From NCBI RefSeq assembly GCF_000702325.1, contig NZ_KL370891.1, forward strand, positions 1,510,917 to 1,574,916: DNA of 64,000 nt, written 5' to 3'. The stretch is from Thiomicrorhabdus sp. Milos-T2 (lineage in GTDB: Bacteria; Pseudomonadota; Gammaproteobacteria; Thiomicrospirales; Thiomicrospiraceae). Of this stretch, positions 28,150 through 37,384 are shown piece by piece. The notes under the pieces were generated by a model that saw only the letters and a program-made list of their open reading frames with translations, was not told where the DNA came from and did no database searches. A program made the position numbers and the translations under genes. Position 1 is the first letter of the stretch; the number at the start of each line of letters is the position of its first letter.

Positions 28150-29193
28150 ATGCATATTGGTTTTATGATTTCTAATTGGGAAAGTATTGATCCAAGCAAA
28201 AACTCCACCGTTTTAATTATTCGCGAATGCCTAAAACGTGGTCATAAAGTCTCGATTTTGTACCCTGAAAACTTGACTGTTCGCAACAATATTGCCTACG
28301 GTTTATTAAATGTTATTGAATCAATGGAAAAAATTCCTGACAACATCATTCAGTTCCATAAAAAAGTGGTTTTTAAAAAGGTATTAACCCCTCTGCACGC
28401 CCTAGACAGCTTTATGATTCGTAAAGATCCACCATTAGATCCAATCATTTATAACTTCTTGGATTCAATCAAAAGCGAGTGCATCATCATTAATGACATT
28501 GATGGTATTCGTAAAGCGAACAATAAACTTTATACCACTACTTTTAATGATCCAGGAAATAGCTTTTTACCGATTACTTATGTTTCTAAAAACAAAGAGT
28601 TTATCCGCCAAATGATTGAAGAAATGCCTGGGGACAAAGTTATTCTTAAACCTCTAGTAGGTTCTGGTGGACACGGCGTTATCGTACTTGAAAAGAACGC
28701 ACAATCGAACATTAACTCTATCCTAGATTTTTACATAAGCGGTCAGGGGGATTCTAACTACATTATCATTCAAGAGTACATTGAAGGTGCTGAAAATGGT
28801 GACGTACGTGTTCTTATGCTAAATGGTAAGTTTCTTGGTGCTTATAATCGAAAGCCACCAGAAGGTGACATTAGAGCTAACATCCAAATAGGTGGTACCG
28901 CACATAAATATAAAATGACTGATTCACAAATGGCTGTTTGCCGAAAAATTGGTCCTCGCCTGGCTGCAGATGGCCTTTTCTTTGTAGGGGTCGATATGAT
29001 TGGTGACAAAATTTTAGAGGTAAACGTCCTAAACCCAGGAGGCATCAGCAATATCAACAAGTTAGATAAAGTTAAACTGCAACTAAAGGTAGTGGATTTC
29101 ATTGAAGAGAAAGTTCATGAAAAGCACGAAAAACGTGCAGAACTTGAATATTTACTAAAACGTCTCAGTGATTTAAAACAGAATGACTTTTAG
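28150..29193 (+). CDS. glutathione synthetase-like ATP-grasp ligase
   Basis: 347 residues from the ATG at 28150, with TGAGGA nine bases upstream. The N-terminus (MHIGFMISNWESIDP) is a pre-ATP-grasp fold. The ATP-grasp body includes VILKPLVGSGGHGV, a GDVRVLMLNGKFLGAYNRKPP strand with catalytic residues, and FVGVDMIGDKILEVNVLNPGG. It closely follows the GshB layout but is longer, with a basic/acidic C-terminal tail. Whether it makes glutathione or ligates another peptide cannot be told here; no gshA is in the window. Single gene. Confidence 0.8.
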   Translation: MHIGFMISNWESIDPSKNSTVLIIRECLKRGHKVSILYPENLTVRNNIAYGLLNVIESMEKIPDNIIQFHKKVVFKKVLTPLHALDSFMIRKDPPLDPIIYNFLDSIKSECIIINDIDGIRKANNKLYTTTFNDPGNSFLPITYVSKNKEFIRQMIEEMPGDKVILKPLVGSGGHGVIVLEKNAQSNINSILDFYISGQGDSNYIIIQEYIEGAENGDVRVLMLNGKFLGAYNRKPPEGDIRANIQIGGTAHKYKMTDSQMAVCRKIGPRLAADGLFFVGVDMIGDKILEVNVLNPGGISNINKLDKVKLQLKVVDFIEEKVHEKHEKRAELEYLLKRLSDLKQNDF

Positions 29194-29350
29194 AAATCTT
29201 TGCACGAATCGCTTTTTTGCACCTTAAATTTTTAGCTAGGTTAAGAACAATATTAGAGTTTTTAGATATTAGATAAAACTAATTTGTTTCGCCATCAAAT
29301 AAACTGAATTGACGTTAGATGAAATTAAATAGATACTCTACGGTCTATTA
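29194..29350. other. gene-free stretch with eroded element end
   Basis: AAATCTTTGCACGAAT at 29191-29206 looks like a decayed left end of the GAGACC family, overlapping the stop of the ATP-grasp gene. The rest is AT-rich with nothing recognisable. Confidence 0.4.
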
Positions 29351-29509
29351 GAGACCTTTGCACGAGATAGGTGCGAAAGAAAAATGAGGTAAAATTTGCC
29401 TGATTGCGGCGGAAAACGCAGGGAATAGCTAGCTATTCGCAAGTTTTTCAACAAAAATCGGGTGAATTTTAACCATTTTTATTCGTGCATACTCTCGTGC
29501 AAAGGTCTC
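29351..29509. repeat. short-form GAGACC miniature element (159 bp)
   Basis: About 97% identical by eye to 527-685 over its full length, with perfect outer ends GAGACCTTTGCACGAG and CTCGTGCAAAGGTCTC. The flanks are TATTA on the left and TATTC on the right, a near-perfect 5-bp duplication. It lies upstream of the DUF4395 gene. Confidence 0.88.
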
Positions 29510-29584
29510 TATTCGTTAATGGCCTATTTATTAAGTTAGTTAGACCAACTTGTCACTGAAGTTACTATAAGTAAGGAGCAAACC

Positions 29585-30337
29585 ATGGTCGATGTGTTTA
29601 AAAATTTGTGGTTCCGAGATCCCAATGAACAATCTATATTTATTAACGATGTTGCGGTAAGAATTCGTGCAGGGATTTTACTTTTAATACCGATTTTTAT
29701 GGGAATGACGCTTTTTGATGCGGTTTTTGGAAGTCACTGGGTGGTTGATGGAAATACCGCTGTGGATACCTATGATACAAACTGGGATGACCAAATTATT
29801 TATCAAGTTGAGGCCACAAGACGCGTTTACGACTGGACTCTTCAAACAAACATTCTTTTGTATGGCCTGTTTGAAATGGTTGCCAGTATGTTTGTTTTTA
29901 CCTCAAGATTTTTGCCTACGGTTTATATTTCAGCCTTTTTAGCACGTAAAATACCTCCCGTTTGGAAACCTTTAGTTCCAAAACGTTTTGCCTGGACGCT
30001 AGGTTCATCATTTATTCTGGTTTGTTTGGTTTTCTTTAATCCAAGCGTTGTTGCAGGATGGGTTAATGAGATTGCTGGCTCGACCTTATTGCCAGAAACC
30101 TACAACTTCTTACCTTATTGGATTCCACTAACTTTAGTATGGGTTTGTTTTGGTTTTATGTGGTTAGAAGCAACGCTTGGTTTTTGTGTAGGCTGTAAAA
30201 TTCATGCTTTACTGGTTATGGTTGGCGTACTTAAAGAAGAGTGTGAATCATGTAACAATATTGACTGGGATGAGATTGCTCGTAAACACAAAGCAAAACA
30301 AGAGGCTGAAAAACAAGCCGAAACGGCTAGCTCTTAA
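29585..30337 (+). CDS. DUF4395 membrane protein
   Basis: 250 residues, preceded by TAAGGAG. The DUF4395 domain opens with FINDVAVRIRAG and has about five hydrophobic segments. The ATLGFCVGCKIH motif with its Cys-x-x-Cys pair is characteristic, and a second CESC pair follows in the cytoplasmic tail. The C-terminus is a charged coiled tail. The family often accompanies thioredoxin or rhodanese genes, suggesting thiol or sulfur chemistry, but its function is not established. Confidence 0.8.
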   Translation: MVDVFKNLWFRDPNEQSIFINDVAVRIRAGILLLIPIFMGMTLFDAVFGSHWVVDGNTAVDTYDTNWDDQIIYQVEATRRVYDWTLQTNILLYGLFEMVASMFVFTSRFLPTVYISAFLARKIPPVWKPLVPKRFAWTLGSSFILVCLVFFNPSVVAGWVNEIAGSTLLPETYNFLPYWIPLTLVWVCFGFMWLEATLGFCVGCKIHALLVMVGVLKEECESCNNIDWDEIARKHKAKQEAEKQAETASS

Positions 30338-30352
30338 TCTCGCTTTCAATCA

Positions 30353-30391
30353 ACCAGGCCTGGTAGTTCATTTGAACTGACCAGGCCTGGT
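30353..30391. repeat. double ACCAGGCCTGGT palindrome
   Basis: Two intact copies (30353-30364 and 30380-30391) flank a third palindrome, AGTTCATTTGAACT (30365-30378). It lies 15 bases after the DUF4395 stop. The whole 39-base block can fold as three small hairpins or one larger one. No T-run follows. Confidence 0.85.
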
Positions 30392-30856
30392 CATTTCTAA
30401 CTGTCTAACTTATTGGGGTCACTTCACAGTACAGCGGTTGAGAAGCCTTTTTAAATATTAGCCTTTGCCTTAAATATTGTCACTCAGGCTTCCCGTTACT
30501 TTTTGCAATTTGGCAAAAAGTAACCAAAAAACAAACCCCGCTCCATAAATGGGCAAGTTCTAAGTTTGTGAACTGAAAACGCTGAACTCGCTGGTGCCCG
30601 TAGGAAATGCCCTTGGGGTACTCAAACAGCAGCGTTTTTTTACCGTTCACTACACTAAGAACCTTGCACCATTTATTACAAGGGGAGTTAAGGCGTTTGC
30701 CCAAGCTTCAATATTAAGTATCACAAAAGTGGAAAATAACCCAAATCTGATAATGAATTTTTATCAAGTTAGGTTAGTAATTAACTGTTGTCTTGTCAGA
30801 TTAAGTTTATTTTTTTACAATTTAGAACTAGTCTCAAACTTATAAAGAACTCTATT
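30392..30856. other. gene-free stretch with a dispersed-repeat fragment
   Basis: It contains a perfect hairpin GTTACTTTTTGC...GCAAAAAGTAAC (30495-30524), then sequence rich in short G/C clusters (30540-30690) unlike its AT-rich surroundings. This looks like a fragment of a widely dispersed repeat, which I recognise only by style. Two open frames over it (one per strand) lack ribosome sites and I do not call them. Confidence 0.5.
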
Positions 30857-31270
30857 TTAGAAGTCTACTTTTGCTCTTAAGGACTTTGTTTTACTGCGTT
30901 TGGTTTTACTTTCTAAACGTCGTTTTTGCGAACCTTTTGTCGGTTTTGTCGCAACACGTTTTCTTTTAACGATAGTAACAGACTTAATCAACTCAACTAA
31001 ACGCTCTACAGCCGCTTCTCTATTTAAATTTTGCTCTCTAAACTCTTGCGCCTTAATCACAATTATTCCATCTTTAGTAATACGCTTATCTTTCAGTTCC
31101 AAAAGACGAGTTTTATAAAACTCAGGCAGTGAGGAAGCTTTAATATCAAAACGAAGATGAATAGCCGACGACACTTTATTAACATTTTGACCACCCGCGC
31201 CCTGTGCGCGAACAGCGGAAAATGCTAATTCTGAGCTAGCAAGCCAAACGTTGTGTGAAATCTTAATCAT
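30857..31270 (-). CDS. arfB: alternative ribosome-rescue factor ArfB
   Basis: 137 residues. The catalytic GGQ loop (RAQGAGGQNVNKV) hydrolyses peptidyl-tRNA on stalled ribosomes. The C-terminal tail is long and highly basic (KRKR, SKTKRSKTKSLRAK), as needed to enter the empty mRNA channel. This separates ArfB from true release factors. 34 bases lie between it and ilvA upstream, so co-transcription is likely. Confidence 0.93.
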   Translation of the reverse strand: MIKISHNVWLASSELAFSAVRAQGAGGQNVNKVSSAIHLRFDIKASSLPEFYKTRLLELKDKRITKDGIIVIKAQEFREQNLNREAAVERLVELIKSVTIVKRKRVATKPTKGSQKRRLESKTKRSKTKSLRAKVDF

Positions 31271-31304
31271 AGTTCTAGCTTATCGGCTCTTGCAAAAATC
31301 TCTG

Positions 31305-32831
31305 CTAGTTAGTCGGACGTAAAAATAGTTGGTACCCATGATTATTTTGTTCATTATCAAACGGATAACCTAACTCATTCAAATAGGCTTCAAAGTCTTC
31401 ATGTTGCTCAGGTGGCACCTGAACGCCCACTAATACTCGACCATAGGCTGCACCGTGATTACGGTAATGAAACAAACTAATGTTCCACTCTTCGCTCATG
31501 TGGGTTAAAAATTGCAATAATGCACCTGGGCGTTCTGGAAATTGAAAACGATAAAGTAGTTCGTGTTTAACCCCTTTTGCGTGGCCGCCCACCATATAAC
31601 GAAGATGTAATTTAGCCATTTCGTTATCACTCATATCTTCTATTTGATAGCCATTACTCTGCAATTCAGAAACAATATGATTACGCTCAGCCATTCCGCC
31701 TTCGGTTCTTACACCCACAAAAACTACAGCACACTTTGAATCTGAAAAACGATAGTTAAATTCTGTAATCGCACGTCTACCACCTAACAAATCACAAAAC
31801 CTCTTAAAGCTGCCTGGCTCTTCAGGAATGGTGACGGCAAAAATCGCTTCACGTTTTTCACCCAACTCGGTTCTTTCAGACACATGTCGTAAGCGATCAA
31901 AATTTATATTAGCACCACTCACCGTTGCCGCCATATTCAAACCTGAAACACCATACTTTTCTACAAACTTTTTAGCACCTGCTACGGCTAAAGCCCCCGC
32001 AGGTTCCGCAATTGCACGAGTATCTTCAAAAATATCTTTAACAGCCGCACAAATTTCATCGGTTTTAACCGTTATCATCTCGTCTACGCAAGTTTGGGCA
32101 ATTCTAAATGGAATCTCTCCAACTTGAGCCACCGCAACACCATCAGCAAAAATTCCAACTTCCTCTAAGACAACTCTTTCATTGGCCTTTAAGGCCTCTG
32201 TCATACAAGCGGCATCTTCAGGCTCTACCCCAATAATGCGAGTTTGAGGAGAAACCTGTTTAATCACTGAAGCAATCCCCGAGATTAAGCCCCCCCCGCC
32301 AACGCAGACAAAAATCACATCCAAAGGCTTGCTAAACTGGCGCAACATTTCTAATGCTACAGTTCCTTGTCCAGCAATTACATCAAGATCATCGTAAGGG
32401 TGAATATAGGTAAGATTTCGTTCTTCAACTAGTTTTTTAGCATATGCAGAAGCTTGGTCATACGAATCTCCAACTAAGACTACCTTGCCTCCAAAGTTGC
32501 GTACCGCATTTACTTTAATAGGAGGTGTTGTTTCTGGCATCACAATAGTCGCTTCAACACCCAGCTTTGAGGCGGCTAATGCAACACCTTGAGCATGATT
32601 ACCCGCTGAAGCAGCAATAACACCAGCCGCTTTCTCTTTATCAGACAACTGAACCATGCGGTTATATGCGCCGCGCAATTTAAAAGAGAAAACCGGCTGT
32701 AAATCTTCTCGCTTTAACCAGATGTTATTCTGTAAACGTTTTGACAGTAATGGAGCAAGCTCCAAAGGTGTTTCTTTAGCAATGTCATAAACAGGGGCTG
32801 TTAATACTTTACGCAAGATTTCTGCTGGCAT
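31305..32831 (-). CDS. ilvA: biosynthetic threonine ammonia-lyase
   Basis: 508 residues, the first step of isoleucine synthesis. The PLP-binding lysine is in FSFKLRGAYN, the phosphate loop is VGGGGLISGIA, and the SAGNHAQGVA motif is present. The C-terminal about 180 residues hold two ACT-like regulatory domains, which marks the isoleucine-inhibited long form. No attenuator-type leader is evident upstream. Confidence 0.96.
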   Translation of the reverse strand: MPAEILRKVLTAPVYDIAKETPLELAPLLSKRLQNNIWLKREDLQPVFSFKLRGAYNRMVQLSDKEKAAGVIAASAGNHAQGVALAASKLGVEATIVMPETTPPIKVNAVRNFGGKVVLVGDSYDQASAYAKKLVEERNLTYIHPYDDLDVIAGQGTVALEMLRQFSKPLDVIFVCVGGGGLISGIASVIKQVSPQTRIIGVEPEDAACMTEALKANERVVLEEVGIFADGVAVAQVGEIPFRIAQTCVDEMITVKTDEICAAVKDIFEDTRAIAEPAGALAVAGAKKFVEKYGVSGLNMAATVSGANINFDRLRHVSERTELGEKREAIFAVTIPEEPGSFKRFCDLLGGRRAITEFNYRFSDSKCAVVFVGVRTEGGMAERNHIVSELQSNGYQIEDMSDNEMAKLHLRYMVGGHAKGVKHELLYRFQFPERPGALLQFLTHMSEEWNISLFHYRNHGAAYGRVLVGVQVPPEQHEDFEAYLNELGYPFDNEQNNHGYQLFLRPTN

Positions 32832-33281
32832 TCGGAATCCTAAATTAGCGGGATAAACTTAAACTCGCCATTAATAATATAAAAAGAGACCTTTACACGA
32901 ATTGGCGCTCGTGCAAAGCAGTCACATTATAACATTCAACTAACTTAAGCTTATCTATAGTTTTATAAGCTTTAATAACCGATTTAGTAAGCTTTAATCA
33001 CACCTTATAAGCTGCATTTATACTAAAAAAGACTCGATTATTTAACCTAAAATTGACAGAACGCAAGCCATCAAAACTTTCTCAAGGCTTTACGCATTAT
33101 TTAAACAGCATATACCGCATATTCTCATTACTCTCTTAACCCTATTTTATTAGTGAGTGCCTACAATACACTCAATTTAAATCGATCTAAGTTGTGATTA
33201 GTTGTGGTAGGTTTTAGTAAACGTAACTCACCCTAGCTAACTTTTAACTTACATTCTTGTAGCTCTCTAAAGGATTTTTTA
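32832..33281. other. gene-free stretch with compact miniature element
   Basis: A compact GAGACC-type element lies at 32886-32923 (GAGACCTTTACACGA, six-base centre, CTCGTGCAAAG.AGTC). The remainder up to the copper receptor gene is AT-rich. I could not recognise a copper or Fur operator in it. The ribosome site AAAGGA lies just before 33282. Confidence 0.5.
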
Positions 33282-35282
33282 ATGTTCAAACCCAATAAAA
33301 TAACTCTAGCCGTTTTTTCTGTTTGCTTAACTCCAAACTATGCATTTGCAACAGATTTAACGCCTATTGAAGTGACGACTTCTCAAGAAGAGGCCCAACA
33401 AAAAACCGTAGAAGCAAAAAAAATTCTTCAAGCAGGAAACTCTGAAACCGGGACTACACTTCGTAAAATTTCTGGAGTAGAAGCATCAAGAATGGGAGGA
33501 CACGGAGTTGATTTAGTTATTAGAGGGCAAAAAGAAACACAATTAAATATTTTAATTGATGGAGCCAAAATTGAAGGCGGTTGCCCTAACCGCATGGACC
33601 CGCCTACTGCTTATGCAGAAATGAGTAGCTTTGATGATGTTACCGTCATTAAAGGTGTTAACTCGGTTACTTACGGTACAGGTGGAACAGGTGGTACGGT
33701 ATTATTTGAAAGAAATATGCCTGCTTTTGAAGATGGCAAACCTTATAACGGTGAAATAAACTTAGGCACGAGTAATAACGGTCTTACGCAAGATATGAAT
33801 GCTACAGTTTCTGCAGGTGGAGACAAAGGCTATATCGTTCTTCAAGGGTCAAAAAAGTCGGCTGATAATTATACAGATGGTAATGGTGACGAAGTGCGTT
33901 CAAGTTACGATAGCCGTCAAGGACACATCGATTTAGGTTGGACGCCAAACGACAATAACGAACTGCGCCTTTCTTATGAAAATACGCGCACCGAAGATGC
34001 CTTATTTCAAGATGCCAAGATGGATGCCCCGCTTTCTGATGGTTCGACTACCCGTTTACGCTACAAAGGAACAGATCTAACCGAAAATATTCAAGCATTA
34101 GATATTGATTTATACCATTCTGATGTTGATCACGTTATGAACAATTACTCTTTCCGCCCAGACACAACTTTAGCTAATCGAAAAGAAACCCTTACAGATG
34201 TACAATCCAAAGGTGCAAAAATTAAGTTAACCAGCATGTTGGGACACACACAACTTGATTACGGTGTTCAATTTGAAGGCGTAGATAAAATGGCAACTCT
34301 TTATAACGCCAACACAAATACGGCCTTATTTGATATGTGGCCAAATGTCTCTAGCGAAACTCGCAGTGCCTTTTTGGAGTCGACCTCTTTGTTTAAGAAC
34401 AACCAAAAAGTCATTATGGGGTTACGATATGATAACTACACCGCAAACGCAGATGATACCAATAAGAACTATTACCGAGCCGTTTATAAGAACTATTCTG
34501 AAAAAACAGAAGTTGACCAATCAAATATCAACGCCCTATTACGCTATGAGCGCAAGTATGACAACAATATTAATGTATTTGCCGCTTTAAGCCGCACTCA
34601 TCGTTATGCGGATGCTACAGAGCTTTTCATTGCAAAAGGCACAAGCTGGACAGGGAATCCAGACTTAAAACCTGAGCAACATAATCAATTTGATATCGGG
34701 TTATCTCAAAGTTCTAATAAAACGACTTGGTCTGCTTCGATATTTTATGATTCTGTTAACAACTATATCTTAAAAGACAAAGGTTCAAACCAAACCGCTA
34801 GCCTAAATACCGCGGGAACCAATACCGTATACCTTAATAAAGATGCTACGATATCCGGGTTAGATATTTCTGCAGAAACCAAAGCCAATCAACACCTCAC
34901 ATTAGGGGGAAATGCTAGCTTAACTCACGGTACTAATGAAACAGACAACCGTAACCTAACAGGAATGTCTCCTTTTAACGGAAACCTGTATGCTGAGTAT
35001 GCCGCTAATAGCTGGAACACTGGAGCACGCTTCAACTTTGCAACGGCTCAAGATGAAGTTAATAGTGAATTTAATGAAGACGAAACCCCAGCATGGAGCA
35101 CTGTAGACTTATATGCTGGCTATAAAGTGAACAAAACCATTGTGTTAACTGCTGGTGTTGATAACCTGTTTGATCATGCTTACTTCACTCATGTAAACAG
35201 ATATGACCCAACTCAAGGCGATATATATAAGGTTTACGAACCTGGTCGTATTGTTTGGGCTAAACTCAATGCTAAATTTTAA
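33282..35282 (+). CDS. TonB-dependent copper receptor (OprC/NosA type)
   Basis: 666 residues, with a signal peptide ending near AFA, then a plug domain (DLVIRGQKETQLNILIDGAKIEGG) carrying the CPNRMDPPTAY motif diagnostic of the copper receptors OprC/NosA, followed by a 22-strand-type barrel ending in an aromatic residue (KLNAKF). It should import copper across the outer membrane using TonB energy. The next two genes encode Sco and PCu(A)C proteins, which strongly supports a copper role. Confidence 0.9.
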   Translation: MFKPNKITLAVFSVCLTPNYAFATDLTPIEVTTSQEEAQQKTVEAKKILQAGNSETGTTLRKISGVEASRMGGHGVDLVIRGQKETQLNILIDGAKIEGGCPNRMDPPTAYAEMSSFDDVTVIKGVNSVTYGTGGTGGTVLFERNMPAFEDGKPYNGEINLGTSNNGLTQDMNATVSAGGDKGYIVLQGSKKSADNYTDGNGDEVRSSYDSRQGHIDLGWTPNDNNELRLSYENTRTEDALFQDAKMDAPLSDGSTTRLRYKGTDLTENIQALDIDLYHSDVDHVMNNYSFRPDTTLANRKETLTDVQSKGAKIKLTSMLGHTQLDYGVQFEGVDKMATLYNANTNTALFDMWPNVSSETRSAFLESTSLFKNNQKVIMGLRYDNYTANADDTNKNYYRAVYKNYSEKTEVDQSNINALLRYERKYDNNINVFAALSRTHRYADATELFIAKGTSWTGNPDLKPEQHNQFDIGLSQSSNKTTWSASIFYDSVNNYILKDKGSNQTASLNTAGTNTVYLNKDATISGLDISAETKANQHLTLGGNASLTHGTNETDNRNLTGMSPFNGNLYAEYAANSWNTGARFNFATAQDEVNSEFNEDETPAWSTVDLYAGYKVNKTIVLTAGVDNLFDHAYFTHVNRYDPTQGDIYKVYEPGRIVWAKLNAKF

Positions 35283-35313
35283 AGATGACAAAACATTAAT
35301 CTAAGAGCTTCCA

Positions 35314-35916
35314 ATGAATTCAAAAATTATTATTTTTGTACTCGCTTTAGGCGTTATTTTAGGAACGGCCTGGGTGGTACAACCTTTTAGTGATAAAGCA
35401 AACTTACCAAAAATCATTAGTAATGAAAAACCGCAAGGCGGCAATTTTACGCTAAATGGAATTGATGGTCCAAAGCAGCTTTCAGACTATAAAGGAAAAG
35501 TAGTTTTACTCTATTTTGGATATACCTATTGCCCTGATATTTGCCCCACAAATTTAGGCAATATTTCTTTAGCTTATCAACAACTGTCTCAAAAACAAAA
35601 AGACGGTGTACAAATTATATTTGTCTCAGTTGATCCGGAACGCGATACACCAAAACGTTTACAACAGTATGTAAATTATTTTGAAGCCAATATGATTGGT
35701 TTAACCAGTGATGCAAAAACCATTGCTAAAGTAGCTAAACAATATGGTGTAGTGTACGCAAAAGTTGAAGATTCAAATAACGGAACTAACTATGCCGTTG
35801 ATCACTCAGCCTTTACCTATGTCATTACCCCAGATGGTAAACTGCAAACACAACTTCCTCATGCCACCAGTCCTGATGTGTTTGCAAAAACCATTCAGGA
35901 ATATGAAAACCAATAA
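35314..35916 (+). CDS. SCO1/SenC copper chaperone
   Basis: 200 residues with an N-terminal membrane anchor (about 5-22). The thioredoxin-like fold has the Cu-binding CPDIC motif and the distal histidine in DHSAF. Sco proteins deliver copper to the CuA site of cytochrome oxidase or act as thiol reductants. It begins 31 bases after the copper receptor gene, consistent with one operon. Confidence 0.92.
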   Translation: MNSKIIIFVLALGVILGTAWVVQPFSDKANLPKIISNEKPQGGNFTLNGIDGPKQLSDYKGKVVLLYFGYTYCPDICPTNLGNISLAYQQLSQKQKDGVQIIFVSVDPERDTPKRLQQYVNYFEANMIGLTSDAKTIAKVAKQYGVVYAKVEDSNNGTNYAVDHSAFTYVITPDGKLQTQLPHATSPDVFAKTIQEYENQ

Positions 35917-35986
35917 AAACCAATACAAATATATACAAAGATATACAAACATATAAAAACAAATTAAATCAAAGGACTAAAATCAC

Positions 35987-36523
35987 ATGAAAAAGACACT
36001 AAGCATTTTAACTCTAAGTGTTATCACCTCTCTAACCTCTTTAGCCGCTATGGCTAATGAAGCAGAAGAAGCGAATATTTCAGCACCCTTCGCCCGCGAA
36101 GTTCCTCCTGGAGCTCCAGCAAGTGCCAGTTTTATGACCATTGAGAATAAGTCAAATAAGCCCTTAAAAATCACTTCAGCTGAATCCGATGTTGCCAAAA
36201 CCGTTGAACTTCATACCCATACGAACGATAACGGTGTAATGCGTATGCGCCAGATTCCATTTATTGAAGTGCCTGCGGGCGGAAAAACAGAACTTAAACC
36301 TGGCGGTTTACATATTATGTTAATTGGGCCACATAAACCTCTAAAAATGGGACAAACCGTTAAGGTTAAACTTAATTTTGAGGACGGTAGCTCAAAAACC
36401 GTATCTATGCCGGTTAAATCTTTTAAAAAAATGATGATGAATCACAAAATGCCAATGCATGAACATAATCATCAACATAATCATGAACAGATGATGGAAC
36501 ATAGTCACGAGCACATGAATTAA
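35987..36523 (+). CDS. PCu(A)C periplasmic copper chaperone
   Basis: 178 residues with a signal peptide (cleavage near AMA). The PCu(A)C fold has the histidine/methionine copper site: ELHTHTNDNGVMRMRQ and GGLHIMLIGP. The C-terminus is an unusual His/Met-rich tail (about residues 147-178) that could hold several extra metal ions. It acts with Sco in copper delivery to cytochrome oxidase. An AAAGGA site precedes the start. Confidence 0.92.
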   Translation: MKKTLSILTLSVITSLTSLAAMANEAEEANISAPFAREVPPGAPASASFMTIENKSNKPLKITSAESDVAKTVELHTHTNDNGVMRMRQIPFIEVPAGGKTELKPGGLHIMLIGPHKPLKMGQTVKVKLNFEDGSSKTVSMPVKSFKKMMMNHKMPMHEHNHQHNHEQMMEHSHEHMN

Positions 36524-36639
36524 TTTTCATTTTCCTGTTAAAATCATGGTTTAAATTTTTAATATTGTGGTTGAGTTTATAGTCCACCACAAATAAATAG
36601 TCGACCTTAAACTTCGACTTAGCAAAACAGAAGAGTTAA

Positions 36640-37137
36640 ATGAAAAAAAATATCAAAAACGTATCTATTGCTATCGGATTAATAGTTTCTGCTTTTACTA
36701 TCACGTCAGTGCAAGCCCAAACAGAGGCTGGAAAACGAATTATTGATCGTGATGGCGAACTGTCCAAAACCGGAACTTTGCAGCTGTGTGTAGACTACTC
36801 AACCCTAAAAGATGATAAAAAACGCAAAGCTTATTTAAAAGAACTCGATTTACGATCTCAATTAAGTGAAGCCGATCACAAAAACATCCCGCTTCATAAG
36901 GTCGCTACTAGTATGACAATGTGCGGAATGTACATGTCCGTGGGTAAACCAGTGAGCGAAAAATCAAGACAAATTCGCCCATTAACGTTTAAAACAGTTC
37001 ATGTTTATCCTGATATGTACTACGTATCTCAATCAGGCATTGTGGTAGATGCTTATGAACGTAAAGAAGGTTCAATACCTCCAAAGTTAATTCATGAAGC
37101 TCCAAAAGTTCAAGAATCTCCTACCCTAAAAAAGTAA
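36640..37137 (+). CDS. secreted protein of the copper cluster, unknown
   Basis: 165 residues. A signal peptide ends at VQAQ. The mature part is mixed charged, has two cysteines (LQLCVDY and MTMCGMYMSVG) in a Met-rich context, and ends with a Pro/Lys-rich tail. No family recognised. It follows the PCu(A)C gene by about 115 bases on the same strand, and a terminator-like structure follows, so it probably belongs to the copper unit. A role in copper binding is only an inference from position and the Cys/Met cluster. Confidence 0.6.
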   Translation: MKKNIKNVSIAIGLIVSAFTITSVQAQTEAGKRIIDRDGELSKTGTLQLCVDYSTLKDDKKRKAYLKELDLRSQLSEADHKNIPLHKVATSMTMCGMYMSVGKPVSEKSRQIRPLTFKTVHVYPDMYYVSQSGIVVDAYERKEGSIPPKLIHEAPKVQESPTLKK

Positions 37138-37193
37138 AGTTTGTTCTTGTTTAGAGCGTATTGCGAGAATCCATCTTAAGAAAACTTTCTAAA

Positions 37194-37229
37194 AAAACAC
37201 CAGTCTAAATTAACCAGGCCTGGTGTTTT
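37194..37229 (+). terminator. terminator-like hairpin built on an ACCAGGCCTGGT copy
   Basis: AAAACACCAG (37194-37203) pairs with CTGGTGTTTT (37220-37229). The right arm is the second half of an intact palindrome (37213-37224). It ends in TTTTC. It closes the copper cluster, so here the repeat has been used, or has arisen, as part of a terminator. Confidence 0.6.
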
Positions 37230-37384
37230 CTATGTTTACACATCCGCTATTGTAAAATCGTTAAAGCAATCAATGCTAACACGTAATCTTCCCTATACAA
37301 TCTCATGTCAATTGATTAAAATTGGATGCTGATAAAAATACTATATAAATATAAATTTAAGAAATAAATTGAAGAGGTCGACTC

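Noticed and set aside
30480-30845. Overlapping open frames on both strands after the DUF4395 gene
   Set aside because: They lie on a dispersed-repeat fragment with a perfect hairpin; composition is not protein-like.
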